Assembly: GCA_905331475.1 (NCBI GenBank)
Contig: CAJNYU010000970.1
Coordinates: forward strand, 1-64,000
Reading direction: 5' to 3'
Length of the DNA: 64,000 bases
Origin: Rotaria socialis
Lineage: Eukaryota > Rotifera > Eurotatoria > Philodinida > Philodinidae
The position numbers were made by a program, and so were the translations under genes. Below are positions 21,261 to 33,002 of the stretch, piece after piece. Below the pieces are notes generated by a model. The model searched no databases and was not told the origin of the DNA. It was given only the letters and a program-made list of their open reading frames with translations. How positions within the stretch are numbered: position 1 is the first letter of the stretch; each line of letters starts with the position of its first letter.

Positions 21261-21745
21261 TGTAAATGGAGCGCCTTTAAAGTTTTAGTTTAGGAGAATT
21301 TCCTTTCACAAAATACTGACTTTTCAAAAATTAACTATAGCTTACAAAAGATGCGAAGCATCGCTTCAGCCTGTAAAAACGTCGTTATTTTCAATATTAT
21401 AAATTTTACTGCTGTCAAAACAAAATTACTCCACAAGGCAGTTTCATTAAGTATGAGCGTGCGGAGTAGTCCAGCGTCTAAAAAATTGAAGTTATTCCGG
21501 TTTTATTAGGATTTCACCAATTATTAAAAAACGATATACTATTTGTCATCTTTTAGCGTATTTACTCAATTTCCATTACTAATTTGTATACTGAGACAAC
21601 CAAATTTACGGAAACTGCATTTGTGGTTCTCACAAGAGTCAATGCATTTGTGAACTGTGAACATCTTTTTGGGGATTGATGCGGGTTTAGCGAGTTTAAG
21701 CGTATATGTAAGTATTTAATAATGGTGTGATACTATATTTTAGTA

Positions 21746-22564
21746 TCAGCTTTCTGATTTCAGCTCAAGTTCGCAACTTTTCTCTATCTCAATCCATATG
21801 CATCGATACATAACATAGGTTGCAGCTCTGTAGTTAGACTGAAACTCCTGCTGCGAATTCGTACACACATCATTATCTATTACAACAAAAGAATGAAAAT
21901 CGTATTTTTGCAGAGAGGAGAGTGTATTTTGTAAATTGATCTCTTGGGAAGAGTTATTTTTAATCCAAAAATATGTTGCAGTATATTTTTTAATCCGAAA
22001 TGTTCGTGACGCATTGCCCTGGAGCATATTGTCCCAGTGCTCAAGTAACTTCTACTACAGCTGTCTACTCACAATAATACTTAATTGAATCAACTATTTC
22101 CGATAAAATGTATTATTGAATGACATATACTCACCAAAATAGACCAGGCCACGTTAAAAATCAAAGAAATGGTTGTTATCAACGCAGTAGCAATGATCGA
22201 AATCAATGAAAATTCCTTTTTGCAACAACGATTGATTACCAGGGCATGAACCACCTATAATTCAACAGTGAATATTATTAGAACAGATTTTCATTAAAAA
22301 TTTCCATACATAGATCAATAGTAGAAAAATACAAAATACACCTCGACATCCAGACACAATTAGCCATTTAGGAATTTGTTGTTGTATGGGACATTGATTC
22401 AAGTAGAGAATACCAACGCATAATTTGCTGATAGGTAGATGTGATACAAGAAAGAGAATAATATATATTAAGGTGGAAAAGAAAAGATTCTCAATTGAAT
22501 TGACTAAACTATCAACCGATAGTGAGGGTGCGCTAACAGTACTTGCCTTGCTTGGCTGAGACAT
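21746..22564 (-). CDS. Small multi-pass membrane protein, unknown
   Basis: Minus-strand exons are 22310-22564, 22135-22254 and 21746-22051. The introns are 55 and 83 bases with GT-AG ends and preserved phase, giving 226 residues. There are three strong hydrophobic segments: FFSTLIYIILFLVSHL near residue 30, KWLIVSGCRGVFCIFLLLIY near 65-85, and one around SIIATALITTISLIF near 105-120. A polar C-terminal half follows with an N-glycosylation site and several cysteines (NDVCTN, YRCIW, EKSCEL). I know no family for it. It may be truncated, because a further membrane-protein fragment lies downstream at 20790-21260. Its start codon is only 21 bases from the first ATG of the divergent ankyrin-ART frame. 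Confidence 0.55.
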
Positions 22565-22585
22565 TTTTCATCTATTTTCTTGCCA

Positions 22586-23878
22586 ATGCAAAGAAGCACA
22601 TCTACTTACGAATTGCCGAACGACGGAAGAAAAAAAAGAAGAAAGGCGGCAAAAAAAGGCGTCATTCTTATGCGTAAGAAGCGTTACAGAAACAAAAGAA
22701 CTAAACATATGGGAAACCGAAATTCCAACATACAATCATTGAATCAGCAGAAACATGAGAACAATGATAGAAATAAACTCCTCGAACAGTTGTATCGGGC
22801 TTGTGAAATTGGAGATTTAAATACGGTGAGGCAGCTCTTACCGTATTTCCCGCATACACAAATCAATCAGATTCAATATAGGGAGAATTCTGCGTTGGAT
22901 GTAGCTGTTGCTAATGGACATCAGGATATAGTTCAGTATTTACTCAACTATGATTACTTTCGTGGACCGTTGATAGACCCTAGATCAGAGCGGCAGCAAC
23001 AATTCTTCGGTTTTCTCGTCAAGCGACTGTTCGATCCGGATGGTCGGTTTATTGAACGTGACCTCAACGATTGCATCGGTTTTCAGCCAAGCTTCCAAAA
23101 TGTACGTGAACACATATCAATCGATCATGCACAATCATCTCAGTTCTTCATGAGGATCGCGAATGCATCACCGCTAGTTCGGCCTTTCATTTCTCTTGCA
23201 GTGAAACGAAAGTGCATCGACAATTTAACATTGATTATTGAAAGCACACGGCACACTCATGGAAATGAAACTTGCAAAGAACTGAACAAATTATATGATT
23301 CATTTCTTAAACACCATAATTTTAATGCGCTTATCAAGATTTTTACACTGGCAACACCTCAAATGTCTACTATATTGAGAAGTAATTCGGTCAGCTATAC
23401 AACGTTGATTTATCTGAACCTGCGCGAATTTCAAAATCGAGCATTTCAAGGTCTTTCTTATCGTGGTTTGAAAGAATCTCCACTTAATTTTGAACACTAT
23501 CGATCCGCTATGGAACATGAACATATCATTGAATTGAAGAGTTTGATGTCGACTTCAAAATCAGAGTTTATTTCTGAAATTTATAGAAGTGATGCAATGG
23601 TGCTCAATGCACATCTGATGATCATCAAATTTGATTTTATGGATAACAAATGTCCAACAGCTCTTGATTTAACCCAGGATCCATGTGTTGCACAATTTCC
23701 CGATGAAGAAGAAGTACTGGTACTACCACACACTCTCTTTCGTGTAACTCATATTCATCATACATTAGCCACGAAAGAAAATCCGTGCGAGAGATTTACA
23801 ATTACATTTAAGTATGAACCAGCACTCAATGGACGTACTTTGAGCTCGTTCGTTTTGGAACGTTCTTGTTTGGATTGA
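22586..23878 (+). CDS. Ankyrin-repeat plus ADP-ribosyltransferase (ART) fusion protein
   Basis: A single exon of 430 codons from the first ATG. A second ATG at 22709 gives a 389-residue product starting MGNRNSN, an N-myristoylation consensus, and may be the true start; the extra 41 residues are lysine- and arginine-rich. Two or three ankyrin-type repeats follow (LYRACEIGDLNTVRQLL, NSALDVAVANGHQDIVQYLL). The C-terminal domain carries the R-S-E signature of arginine-type mono-ADP-ribosyltransferases: Arg in SYRGL (about 292-295), SerThrSer in LMSTSKSEF (about 322-324), and Glu-x-Glu in FPDEEEVLVL (about 374-376). The reaction would be transfer of ADP-ribose from NAD+ to a protein. Such ART fusions are expanded in bdelloid rotifers. 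The target is unknown. Confidence 0.78.
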   Translation: MQRSTSTYELPNDGRKKRRKAAKKGVILMRKKRYRNKRTKHMGNRNSNIQSLNQQKHENNDRNKLLEQLYRACEIGDLNTVRQLLPYFPHTQINQIQYRENSALDVAVANGHQDIVQYLLNYDYFRGPLIDPRSERQQQFFGFLVKRLFDPDGRFIERDLNDCIGFQPSFQNVREHISIDHAQSSQFFMRIANASPLVRPFISLAVKRKCIDNLTLIIESTRHTHGNETCKELNKLYDSFLKHHNFNALIKIFTLATPQMSTILRSNSVSYTTLIYLNLREFQNRAFQGLSYRGLKESPLNFEHYRSAMEHEHIIELKSLMSTSKSEFISEIYRSDAMVLNAHLMIIKFDFMDNKCPTALDLTQDPCVAQFPDEEEVLVLPHTLFRVTHIHHTLATKENPCERFTITFKYEPALNGRTLSSFVLERSCLD

Positions 23879-25073
23879 TTGATTGATTGATTCATGAACA
23901 AATAAAATAATTTTTTTTCCAACTTGACTGTTGATACGAAGGTGTCAATAAATAAAAAGGCAACACTCATTTTTTACACAGCTTAATTTCCTTTTCGTTT
24001 TTTCACGTGAATAATACTTGTCGGTTGAAGTATTTGAGTCGTTCACAAAGAACGCAAAAGTTTGATTTACTCATACACTTTGTTTTACTTCGCTTCAGTA
24101 CAATTTTATATGTTTACAAAATGCGTAATTCAGTTGCTGCTTTCATGGTAAACTTCATTTTCACCAAATATTTTATTGTTTGCTGACGATTGTATTCAAC
24201 GATTTCAACTGTGCTGAATCAAATTTGATTCTTTCTAGATATAAAATTCTAGTTCAACTAATCAGCTTATTATTGAATCAATTGATCGACCACATCTGAG
24301 TTAGTTATCAGTTCATATGGCTACCAAACGATAGTAAAAAAGAAATCATCTATAAAAGATAAGCGAGTATATATACGATATGATTGTTTGAGGGCTAAAC
24401 TGGTTATAAGAGCAATACGGACTCTTATATGTATTTAATTTGTTTATTTATTTATTAATCTTTATCCTAAGAACAAGAACAAAATGTGTCCAACGCTAAT
24501 CGCATCTTCAAGAGACAAGTCGAAATTTAGCTATTAGGACTTTCCTTTCCGGTAGCTTTTAAGGCACCACTATGGTTTTTCTAATTCTGTTTCTGTATTC
24601 ATGACTACGACTCAGTTCCATATTAATAGCTGATAGGAAAGTCTATTCTACTGTTTCATTTTCCCCAGCATCTGATGCGAAATGGATATGAGACTATCAG
24701 TACAGTATATCCAAAAATCAGTAATTTATCGTTGATTATTTTACTGCACAGAGTGGTTACGATTCTAAAACCACAGCAATAGCTTCACCCATACTCCTAA
24801 TTATTGCGCTTTGATTGAAGTATCCGGCAAAGAATACGCTATAATCATTGTTAAAATAATCATGAAAAACAATATTGGCATAAGATTTATTTTTGTTCAG
24901 TAGTGTCATCAAAATCAAGTCACTTTTAAACAAGAGTATCAAAAATTGAATTTATCCAATTTAATTCATGTCGTTATTGTTTGCTGATTCCACAATCGTT
25001 TTTGTTTTTACCTTATTACCACCCTTTTTAATAAAACCCTGAAAATTGGCCAACATTAGCAATTGCAGTCGAT
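23879..25073. other. Spacer between the ankyrin-ART gene and the two-TM gene
   Basis: AATAAA lies about 20 bases after the ART stop. A minus-strand open stretch at 24757-24942 has some coding character but no start or domain I can name. Otherwise AT-rich. Confidence 0.4.
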
Positions 25074-25617
25074 TTAATTCATCGATAGACGCAAAGAAGC
25101 AAGAATTAATATTAGGAGGGATAGACCAAGAAGAGAAAAGGCAATATACATTTGAATGAAGTGAGTTTTCGCATTTGGCAGTTCCAAAATGAGCACAGTA
25201 ACATCTGATATTTTATAGTAACAAGTGTAGTTTTGGCCAATCTAATTGGACTATGAATGCATAGGAAAAATACTATACTTCCGCTTGATGCATGTCTGCC
25301 GTGCGAATACTGTGAAAGATGCTTGTAATCTGTGTTTGATTAAAGATGGGGTATGAAAAATAGAATGTTTCCTTAAAGCAAGTGTACACATAGCTTGTAA
25401 AGCTGTTAACCGAGTATGTACATATATGCTTGAGTGCAGTATAATTCAATAAAAGACGTGTGGTATTTGTAACGGTATTTCGAATGTTTCTGTCAGTTAC
25501 GTAAGTAGAAGCTGCGATTGGACCCCAAATAATACACGTAAGAAACATAAGCAGGGGAAGACTACCAGCAAACATTGCAATTATTAGACTATTTGTGGAA
25601 GCACACGGTTTCTTCAT
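25074..25617 (-). CDS. Two-pass membrane protein with glycosylated loop, unknown
   Basis: Minus-strand exons are 25279-25617 and 25074-25241, separated by a 37-base intron (GTATAG...ATTAG), shorter than the others in the window. The phase is preserved, giving 168 residues. An N-terminal membrane segment (LIIAMFAGSLPLLMFLTCII) is followed by an extracellular-looking loop of about 100 residues with N-glycosylation sites (NTT, NYT, NQT, NYT) and five cysteines. A second membrane segment follows (IAFSLLGLSLLILILASL). It is similar in layout, not obviously in sequence, to the protein at 21746-22564. No known family is recognised. Confidence 0.55.
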
Positions 25618-27609
25618 GTTTTCATATGTTTTGAATCTTGAATATCTTGGATTACTAAAAGTTTATAAACCTTTTAGTTTGGATTTTTCCGATATAAATA
25701 TGATGTCAGAACTCGATGTTTGACTCATTAACGTTCTTATCATTTTTATCGTGCATAAATCTCAACTTAACTTATATTCTCCTCATAAAAGCGTTAATAC
25801 AAACGAGAAATTCATAAAATCGTTTCATCGTCTTATCTCATATTACCAAGTACAGAAGGAGAACCAAATTGTTTTCGTATCTTCGAAAACTGAAAACGTG
25901 GAACAAACTCAGAAAAGACCATAGTGATATTCCGAAACGGCCGTGGCGCTTAAATACTGAGTGATATTGCTTAACGAGGCAGCCTTATTGAGGCTGTCGG
26001 TTGGTGCATCTGCTCATCATTACATAGAATATTGGAAATAATTCATTTTTAAAGTTACGAATATATAGATACATCATTTTATAATGCGAATTTATTAAGG
26101 AAACTTGTAATAGAAATGCCATGTATTATCTAAAAAAATTAACTTTTGTTTAAAAATCTTGATGGTGTATATAATTCAATTCGAAAACACATCGACTTGT
26201 TGCAGTATCTTCTACCCAGGAAAATTATATAAATTATCAGATCCGACAAAGCTTCGATGGTGTATACTGTCGGATTTTATAGAATCTACTACTAGAGGCT
26301 CTGATCGACCTCTAATGTTGGCATTATGCAGTAATTAATGTTCAACTAATTAACTAGGATTTAGACGTCGGATTCAGTGTCAAAGCCATTCCCATGTGTA
26401 ATGATAAGACAATGTCAGTTTTGGTGACGAATTGGGGTTTTTATAATATAGGGAATTCTCGATTGAGGGATTTTTCAAACGTTAGATATAGATATACTAT
26501 ATACACATAGACGTGTGGTGATTCCTGATTAAAGAAGAGAACTGACCTTAATATGAAATTCGTTTGCAACTAATTGTTTACTTTTCACCATTTTTAGTTT
26601 TTCAACCAGCAACTATCACACGTCTACATGTGTATAATGTATCTTATGTTAAAAAATTTCTGAATCAAGAAGTCACCAGAGCTGACATTTATTTTTTGAT
26701 ATTTCATAAATGGGGATATAATTTAGGGCTTCATTCAGGGTACCACAACTTATGGAATTTGATAACCACTCTCTTTTTTCACAAGACTTGCACTGGTTGT
26801 GCCCATTGAATTCTGTTGTGTTAAGATATATACATTAGGCTCAATGTTGAAAAAGAAAAAATTATTTCTTTCCATATATCGCCCATCATTACATCTAAGC
26901 TACGTTGAAATACATTTTTCCAAAAAAAAAGACTTCTTACTTCAGATTTATATTGTGTGATGTTATTTTGTACTGGTAGTCGTCATAGTTGAAATACTTA
27001 TATTTTACTTTCTCATCATTTCTGGTGACTAGACTTCCAAGTCCGCATCAAAACACAAAACTACAGTTACATTTTTGTGTAAAACTAAAACCTTTAGGTA
27101 TGTTTTGTTAACTGTTAATCTTGATAGTGTGCAAAGGTCGATAAACTTCATGAAAAGTAAAAAAAGAAAGTCGAAAGCACAACACATGTTTGCGATCAAT
27201 CAGATATATAAGTACTAAATTTCCTCACACCATTTTTTTCTAATATACTCACTTGCTGAACAACAGAAAATATCTACTGATTACCAGGTGTATTTCCTGC
27301 TTCGCTAAATCTAAACAGCGATGAATATTACTTATCTTGAAATAAGACAGTTTTTGTATGTGCTTATTGTAGCAGTAACAAACTGTTCCTGAGTTACAAT
27401 TTAGATGATGAACTTTATTTAGAGCGATTTAGGCAACCACAATTAGCGCAAAATGGGAAACAACCCTTGTCACATGAGTTTGGCAACTTAACCCAGATAC
27501 ATCCTATGTTCTTTCATCTTGATTGTAGAATAGTGTTACACAAGGTCTGCAATGATTGTTTGATTCTAACGGTCATAATGTGAAAATTTTACTTACTTGC
27601 ATGCTCCTA
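25618..27609. other. Repeat-poor AT-rich spacer
   Basis: I see no credible gene. A small inverted pair ATCCGACA ... TGTCGGAT sits near 26240-26276. An 81-codon open frame at 26564-26809 has no domain and weak coding character. Confidence 0.4.
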
Positions 27610-27938
27610 CACTCTAAAAACAGGCTCTTTCCCGAACCCCCAAAAAAAGGTTCCGTAGATTTGGAAAAGCTTGCAAATGCATTCAAATGCTCAAAAAACG
27701 ATTTTTCAGTTCTACGAAACCTTTTTCATGCGAAACCTTTTTTAAGTTGCGTACAGAGGAAAAAGGTTTTGTAAAAAAATACGAAACTTAAAGGTTTTCT
27801 ATTAAATTCTACTGGTTTAGTTCGAAACCATTAGTGTTTAGTAAAAAGTAGTTAGAATTTAAGACGAAACCTTAAATGTTTCGTATTTTTTACAAAACTG
27901 TTTTCCGCTGGTTCGGGAAAGAGCCTTTTTTTAGAGTG
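27610..27938. mobile_element. TA-flanked MITE (329 bp)
   Basis: Terminal inverted repeats of 29 bases differ at one position only; they begin CACTCTAAAAA and run into GGCTCTTTCCCGAACC. TA stands on both sides (27608-27609 and 27939-27940). The interior is rich in GAAACC/GGTTTC palindromes. The near-perfect arms suggest a fairly recent insertion. It is of the same architectural group as 699-934 and 17477-18998. Confidence 0.82.
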
Positions 27939-28079
27939 TATTAAGCCAGTATAATTCGCTCTGCATGCATTTGTTTATGATCCGGATAGTTTCCTAGACA
28001 TGCGAAAGTGAATGTATATAGAATAAACAGGGACTAACAACTATAATAAAACTTATTTATTACGAAAACCAAAAAACAA

Positions 28080-29015
28080 TTTACAACTGCCTTTTCACTC
28101 TCTGAATATCATCTTTGGTACGTTGGATTCCGGGATGTGATGCAGGAAGCGACTTTAGACGAATAGGAGACGCTTTTTCAAGATATGATAGTGCTTTAGA
28201 ATAGTCACCAATACTGTCACACAATAGACCGATATTACTGTAACAAATAGTGAAATCGGAATGATTCGGAACTTCTGAATCGGAAGTAGAGATTTTTTCG
28301 TGGTTTCGAGACCTCTTTTGTAAAAATCAAGTGCGTTTGCATAGTAACCCATGTTGTTATATACTTGACCAATGTTACCGTAGAAAGTAGCCAATGAGGG
28401 ATGGTTCGAAGGTAACGTTTTCTCTCTTATTTTCAGTTCTTTTTCATAAAATTTAAGTGCTTTCTTGTATTCACCCATATTCTTATACACTTGACCAATA
28501 TTGACAAAGGTAGAAGCCTATGATGAATGATTTTCCGGACGACTTTTTCGTTTTATTGCGAGCTATTTTTTACACAACGAAGCTGTTTCATGCTTTGTCG
28601 TTGGTCGTCTTTCAGCCACCCAAGTTGGTTATATATATATATGGGCGTGCTCCGCCATAGGAGGCCCCAACTTCTTTTTTGCTCATATAGCTTCATTCCA
28701 ATATTATAAAAAAGTAATTTTTTATAGAGTCCAAACGACAATAGTTTTTTAGCATAACGTATACACTATAAATGGTAAAAAAATTACCTTTTTATAATAT
28801 TGGAATGAAGCTATATGAGTAAAAAAGAAGTTGGGGCCTCCTATGGCGAAGCACGCCCATATATATATGTGCTTTATCACTGTCGTCGGATGTCTGCTCG
28901 AGTAATTCAATATACAATTCTTCTGCCTTGTCAAGTTGACCTATTCTTAGGAGTAGTTTATCCAATCGTGTCCAACGTTTTTTTTTGCATTTTGATTAAG
29001 GTTTGTGGGTTGTGA
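28080..29015 (-). pseudogene. Kinesin-light-chain-like TPR gene relic
   Basis: On the minus strand the sequence reads as TPR repeats of the kinesin-light-chain/nephrocystin type, in order RLDKLLLRIGQLDKAEELY, IYNQLGWLKDDQ, NIGQVYKNMGEYKKAL, IGQVYNNMGYYANAL and NIGLLCDSIGDYSKAL. It is broken by a foldback insertion at about 28639-28858, an in-frame TAG where a leucine is expected (about 28518), and a 1-base loss in an A run near 28292. An HDHECLRELTTHKP block further upstream (about 29035-29000, minus) probably belongs to the same gene. Bdelloid genomes hold large families of such genes, some fused to ADP-ribosyltransferase domains. Confidence 0.7.
28639..28858. mobile_element. Foldback element inserted in the TPR relic
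   Basis: Two arms of about 85 bases beginning GGGCGTGC are inverted copies of each other, including AGGAGGCCCCAACTTCTTTT and TTCCAATATTATAA. They flank a short spacer. The element is bounded by TATATATAT on both sides, which suits insertion into a TA-rich target. The TPR reading is continuous (DDSDKA to IYNQLG) if the element is removed. Confidence 0.72.
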
Positions 29016-29865
29016 GTTCACGGAGACATTCGTGGTCATGCCCATACTCTCTCCAGTAGATTCAGTTGCCAAGAAGAGCTACACGGTTTTTTAAATGAAA
29101 TTAATTGACGGCTAAATTTCAAATCATTCTTTTTCAGACTAGACAGCGTTCTAACTCATATAAGACCGCTTTGTTAGAATATGTACCATTGTTTTGACAA
29201 GCATATATACGATTAAAGACAATATATATAGAGACAATTGCATGACTATTGTATTTTATATGATGATGTGGCAATGTCTCATAAATAAGGCTATTTTCGT
29301 TTTTCATGATGGTAAATTCGAAAAATATGCCGTCTGATCCAAGGGGGAAAAAGTTAAATTTTTGATTGCCCAAATTGGTTTGATTGCCACTGATTGCCCA
29401 AAGATTGTCGATGATTGCCAATGATTGTCAATGATTGCTGATGATTATTTTTCTTCTTTGATATCAAAAAATCATCGATTCGAGTCGTTTTTAGTCAATA
29501 TAAGTTTGTATCTTGAAACGTCATAAGAACATGACGAATATACTCGTCATTTTTCATGGGAAAACAGAGTATATACATGATGAAAACTACATAAATTACT
29601 GACACATTCTTAGCAGGAAATATAAAAGCAAATTAAAATTTCCGATGTTACAGAAGATTATCCTTCAAAAGTCTGTATAATGCAGCGAAAAGGAAAGATG
29701 AGATTCAAATATGAAGAACTGGAATGTAAGTAGATTTTATCATTTGTTCATAATGCGCTTTAAAGGATCTGAAGACAAAGTAGACTTATCATTTGAAAGC
29801 AGCCAAGGAGCTGTCTGTTTATGTAAATATATTTTTGTAGCATTAATGTTAACGATAAAGTACGG
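29016..29865. other. Spacer with GATTGCC-type short tandem repeats
   Basis: An imperfect 11-base repeat (GATTGTCNATGATTGCC register) lies at about 29360-29445. A similar stretch occurs at 31498-31545, and the adjoining GATCCAAGGGGGA is inverted there (TCCCCCTTGGTCTGATC). No gene is seen. Confidence 0.45.
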
Positions 29866-30466
29866 CTAGGCCAAGGTTGGACTAATGGAATCAAAAACTC
29901 GCATTCCTTGAAATATAACCGAACTAACTTTGAAAAGAGGATTAGATACATAATTCTCGTCATTCTCAGTTGAATACTCATTATCTGTGCAATTTCCAGC
30001 AGTATCTTCATCTTCTTCACCACTACTATCATCTGAATCTAAGTCGAAGTCTGGATCGTGTTGGTTAAGATGTGAATAATCGATTATTCGTGATTTTTGA
30101 CGTTGAAAACTAGCCAGTTTTGACATTTTTCTTAGTGATAATATTTGATGTTGTTGATACATATTTACGTGACATACGAGACGACTTGCATAATAATACG
30201 CTTGCGAAATAGTATTTTCGAGTGCTTTAACTATTAGTTGTACAATAGAAGTCGATGTTATAGATAATATTTGTTTAGAATCGACTGTCCTAGACTGTTT
30301 GCGATGGTGTGTAAATAAAAATTTATTATTGGAATCATTGGCGTTGTTATCACCAGCTTGATATTTAATAGAAGTTAGAAATGATACATTTTCTACGGGT
30401 GTATATGTGGGTGTCGACGAGATCTTAATGTGTACCAAGTGAAGATCACACCAACAACCATACCCA
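29866..30466 (-). CDS. Hypothetical protein with acidic C-terminal region
   Basis: This is a long minus-strand open frame with no good ATG at its start; the 5' part contains a GGATAT repeat that reads as GlyTyr and may be intronic or leader. The body has a basic stretch (KLASFQRQKSR) followed by an acidic run (DLDSDDSSGEEDEDTAG). No domain is recognised. It may be one exon of a longer gene or a chance frame. Confidence 0.3.
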
Positions 30467-30730
30467 TATCCATATCCACACAAACATCCTCGATACCTTT
30501 GCTATTGGTAGAATAGACAAGATGGTAATTACAGCTGGTAGAACTGAATAAATGATTGATGGAAATCGTTGAACTTGCTTGCTAATTTTTCGCGTTCCTT
30601 TTTGAGTAGTTTAATGAGATTATATGAACCGATGATTCAAGTCTTAGTAAAAGTGCAATCGTTCATCGGTTAACGTAATGCACGAATGCTTTTTTAGATT
30701 ATTTATTTGATCGGATTTAAGTTGGAGTAT

Positions 30731-30958
30731 AGCGCACAGTGAAAATTTGTTAATTATATGAGATTCTATGAGATTACCATCGGATTTTTGCGCAACAAAA
30801 TCAAAATTATAATTGATTGAAATCTTCTAAATCAAAGATAATTTGATTTTTAATGAAAAATAATCTTTTTAACCGATTATAATTTTGATTTTATAGCACA
30901 AAAAGACGATGATACTCTCTAAGAATCTCATATAATTCGACAATTTTTCACGGGGCAG
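30731..30958. mobile_element. Palindromic MITE (about 228 bp)
   Basis: Two long imperfect inverted arms begin near AGTGAAAATTTG on the left and CAATTTTTCACGG on the right. They share inverted copies of AATTATATGAGATTCT and AAAATCAAAATTATAAT. There is no coding capacity. The target duplication is uncertain (TA possible). Confidence 0.6.
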
Positions 30959-33002
30959 TAACATATTTACCTTCAAGGAATGAATCAACTCCATTGCATT
31001 CTTGAAAAGCAAGCAATTATGCGACTCGCGTTCTAGAAATTTAACGAATTAAATCGTAAAACGCATCATCACGAAGATCCATGATATTCGAAGGAAGTGT
31101 TTTTGTGTAGATTTGTGAATATTTCGGGGTAGACATATTAAAAATAGCGGAATTAATAAAATGGACAGTATATTGGTGAGTTTTTTGAAAAGATGGAAAT
31201 GAAACGAAAAAAAAAAGAGAAAGAGATGTTTATACTTTTCCGTTCTGAATTATTGTATCACATGAGCAAATGAGCACATGAATACATGAACACCCGAAAA
31301 AAGAAAAATATCGCCTTAGATTATATATCGAGTGTCTACTGTTCGTCGCGATCGACCGGGATATATGTAGACAATATAAGATGATATTTATTATGATGAT
31401 ACAATACTTTCTATACTATTAATTATTTAAATGACAACAAATTTCATTGTCTTGAATAAAAAGCATTTTATTCTTAAATCATTGGTAATATTTGCTATTG
31501 ATTGCCAAAGATTGTCAATGATTGCTTTGATTGCAATCAGCTTTCCCCCTTGGTCTGATCTTCGTTTTTTAAATCTGACAAACTTATATCTACTATTCCA
31601 CCGGATAGAGATGAATTTCAGCAAAATCGAATTATATCGGATACTTTAGCAGCTTCAATATTTACGTACTCTAAAGATATATTTTTGAATTTTTCAAATT
31701 TCACTTCCAATATTTCCAGATAGATTGAACGACAGAAATGCGTTTTCACTCGTAAAATATGACCACATTCTATGTTACATATTTACAGAGTTACTATTAT
31801 GACGGTTGAATAAACAGTCGAGTCGAGTCGAGACAGCTAACCGATTCATGTATACGCACTTTTTCCATTCCTTTACTACTCAAAACGTGTATGCTGTTTG
31901 GAAGATAGGCTTCACGAAAATATTTACTTCATTTATTTATACTACGCTTTTTTCATGTTAGCTGCAATATAACCACGGCGGCAAGTTTTTGGTAAGAAAC
32001 ATTATTTAGTTTCTGTTATATAGTTCGTGTTAATGCAGAAACTTTGAAGTCAAATGCTTTTTCGTGACTTGATTATCATTTTGATAATAAAAATAATTGA
32101 CTACCGTTCAGAAAATATATCAGCTAAAAGATTTATATTACTTACGACATGTTTCCAATAACCGATGCGTCCGACAATTTTTATAAATAAAAATATTGTT
32201 GTAACTGACTATTTGCTATTTTTTACTTCTCCCATGTGAAAAGAGGAACCGAATTTGTGTCACATTTTTTCATTTATAGACATGCGCATAATTGTTCGAC
32301 TATTATTCAGAACCTTCATCTCGTCCCATAGGATAGAATGGAAACGAGTGTCAGCACTACTATACAGTTACCAATCTGCCCCTGTGTGCTGAATTTACAA
32401 ACTATCCATAATCAACTATTTTCCTGTTGTGTTGATGACTTTTCACGATCAGAATCAGGGTCACTCTGATTACATGATTATAGGTTTTTTAAACATCTAA
32501 TGCTGGCAAATTTGATATTCGATTCTATGAAATTTATTGGGGAACGAGGGTTCATCATAATCTGATCAGATAAAAACTCTGAATTAATACATGGTTGTGA
32601 ATACGATACTTCACTAATCAAATAGACATGATTATTGGTCAAGTAACCATATAAGCACGGAACTCTTTGCTTAAAAACAGAAAATAAGAAAAAGATTTCT
32701 GTTGATAACGAAAGAATTTTTAAGTTCACCTGATCAACGATCTCCCACAGTCTCATTCAACTAGCAATAATGCCAATTAGATGAAACATTTTGTGATCTG
32801 ATCGTTTTGCTAATATGTCTTCGCATTTTCATTACTTAAGATTGAAGTTTTCTCCAAATATCCTAGGTGAAATTTGTAATTTTTCTCCCTCAGTTCAAAA
32901 ATGTATAAAATGTTTTATTTTAGATTAAGATTAAACATATTAGTGGGGGATTATTCTTTTTGTAGTAGCTTCTCATCGATATTAAAATTCAATATAAGAG
33001 TC
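30959..33002. other. AT-rich spacer before 3CxxC copy 2
   Basis: The GATTGCC-type repeat lies near 31498-31545. A minus-strand open frame at 32478-32756 has no domain. The last 100 bases before 33003 are close to the promoter-proximal sequence of copy 1, with TATAAAATG at 32904. Confidence 0.4.
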
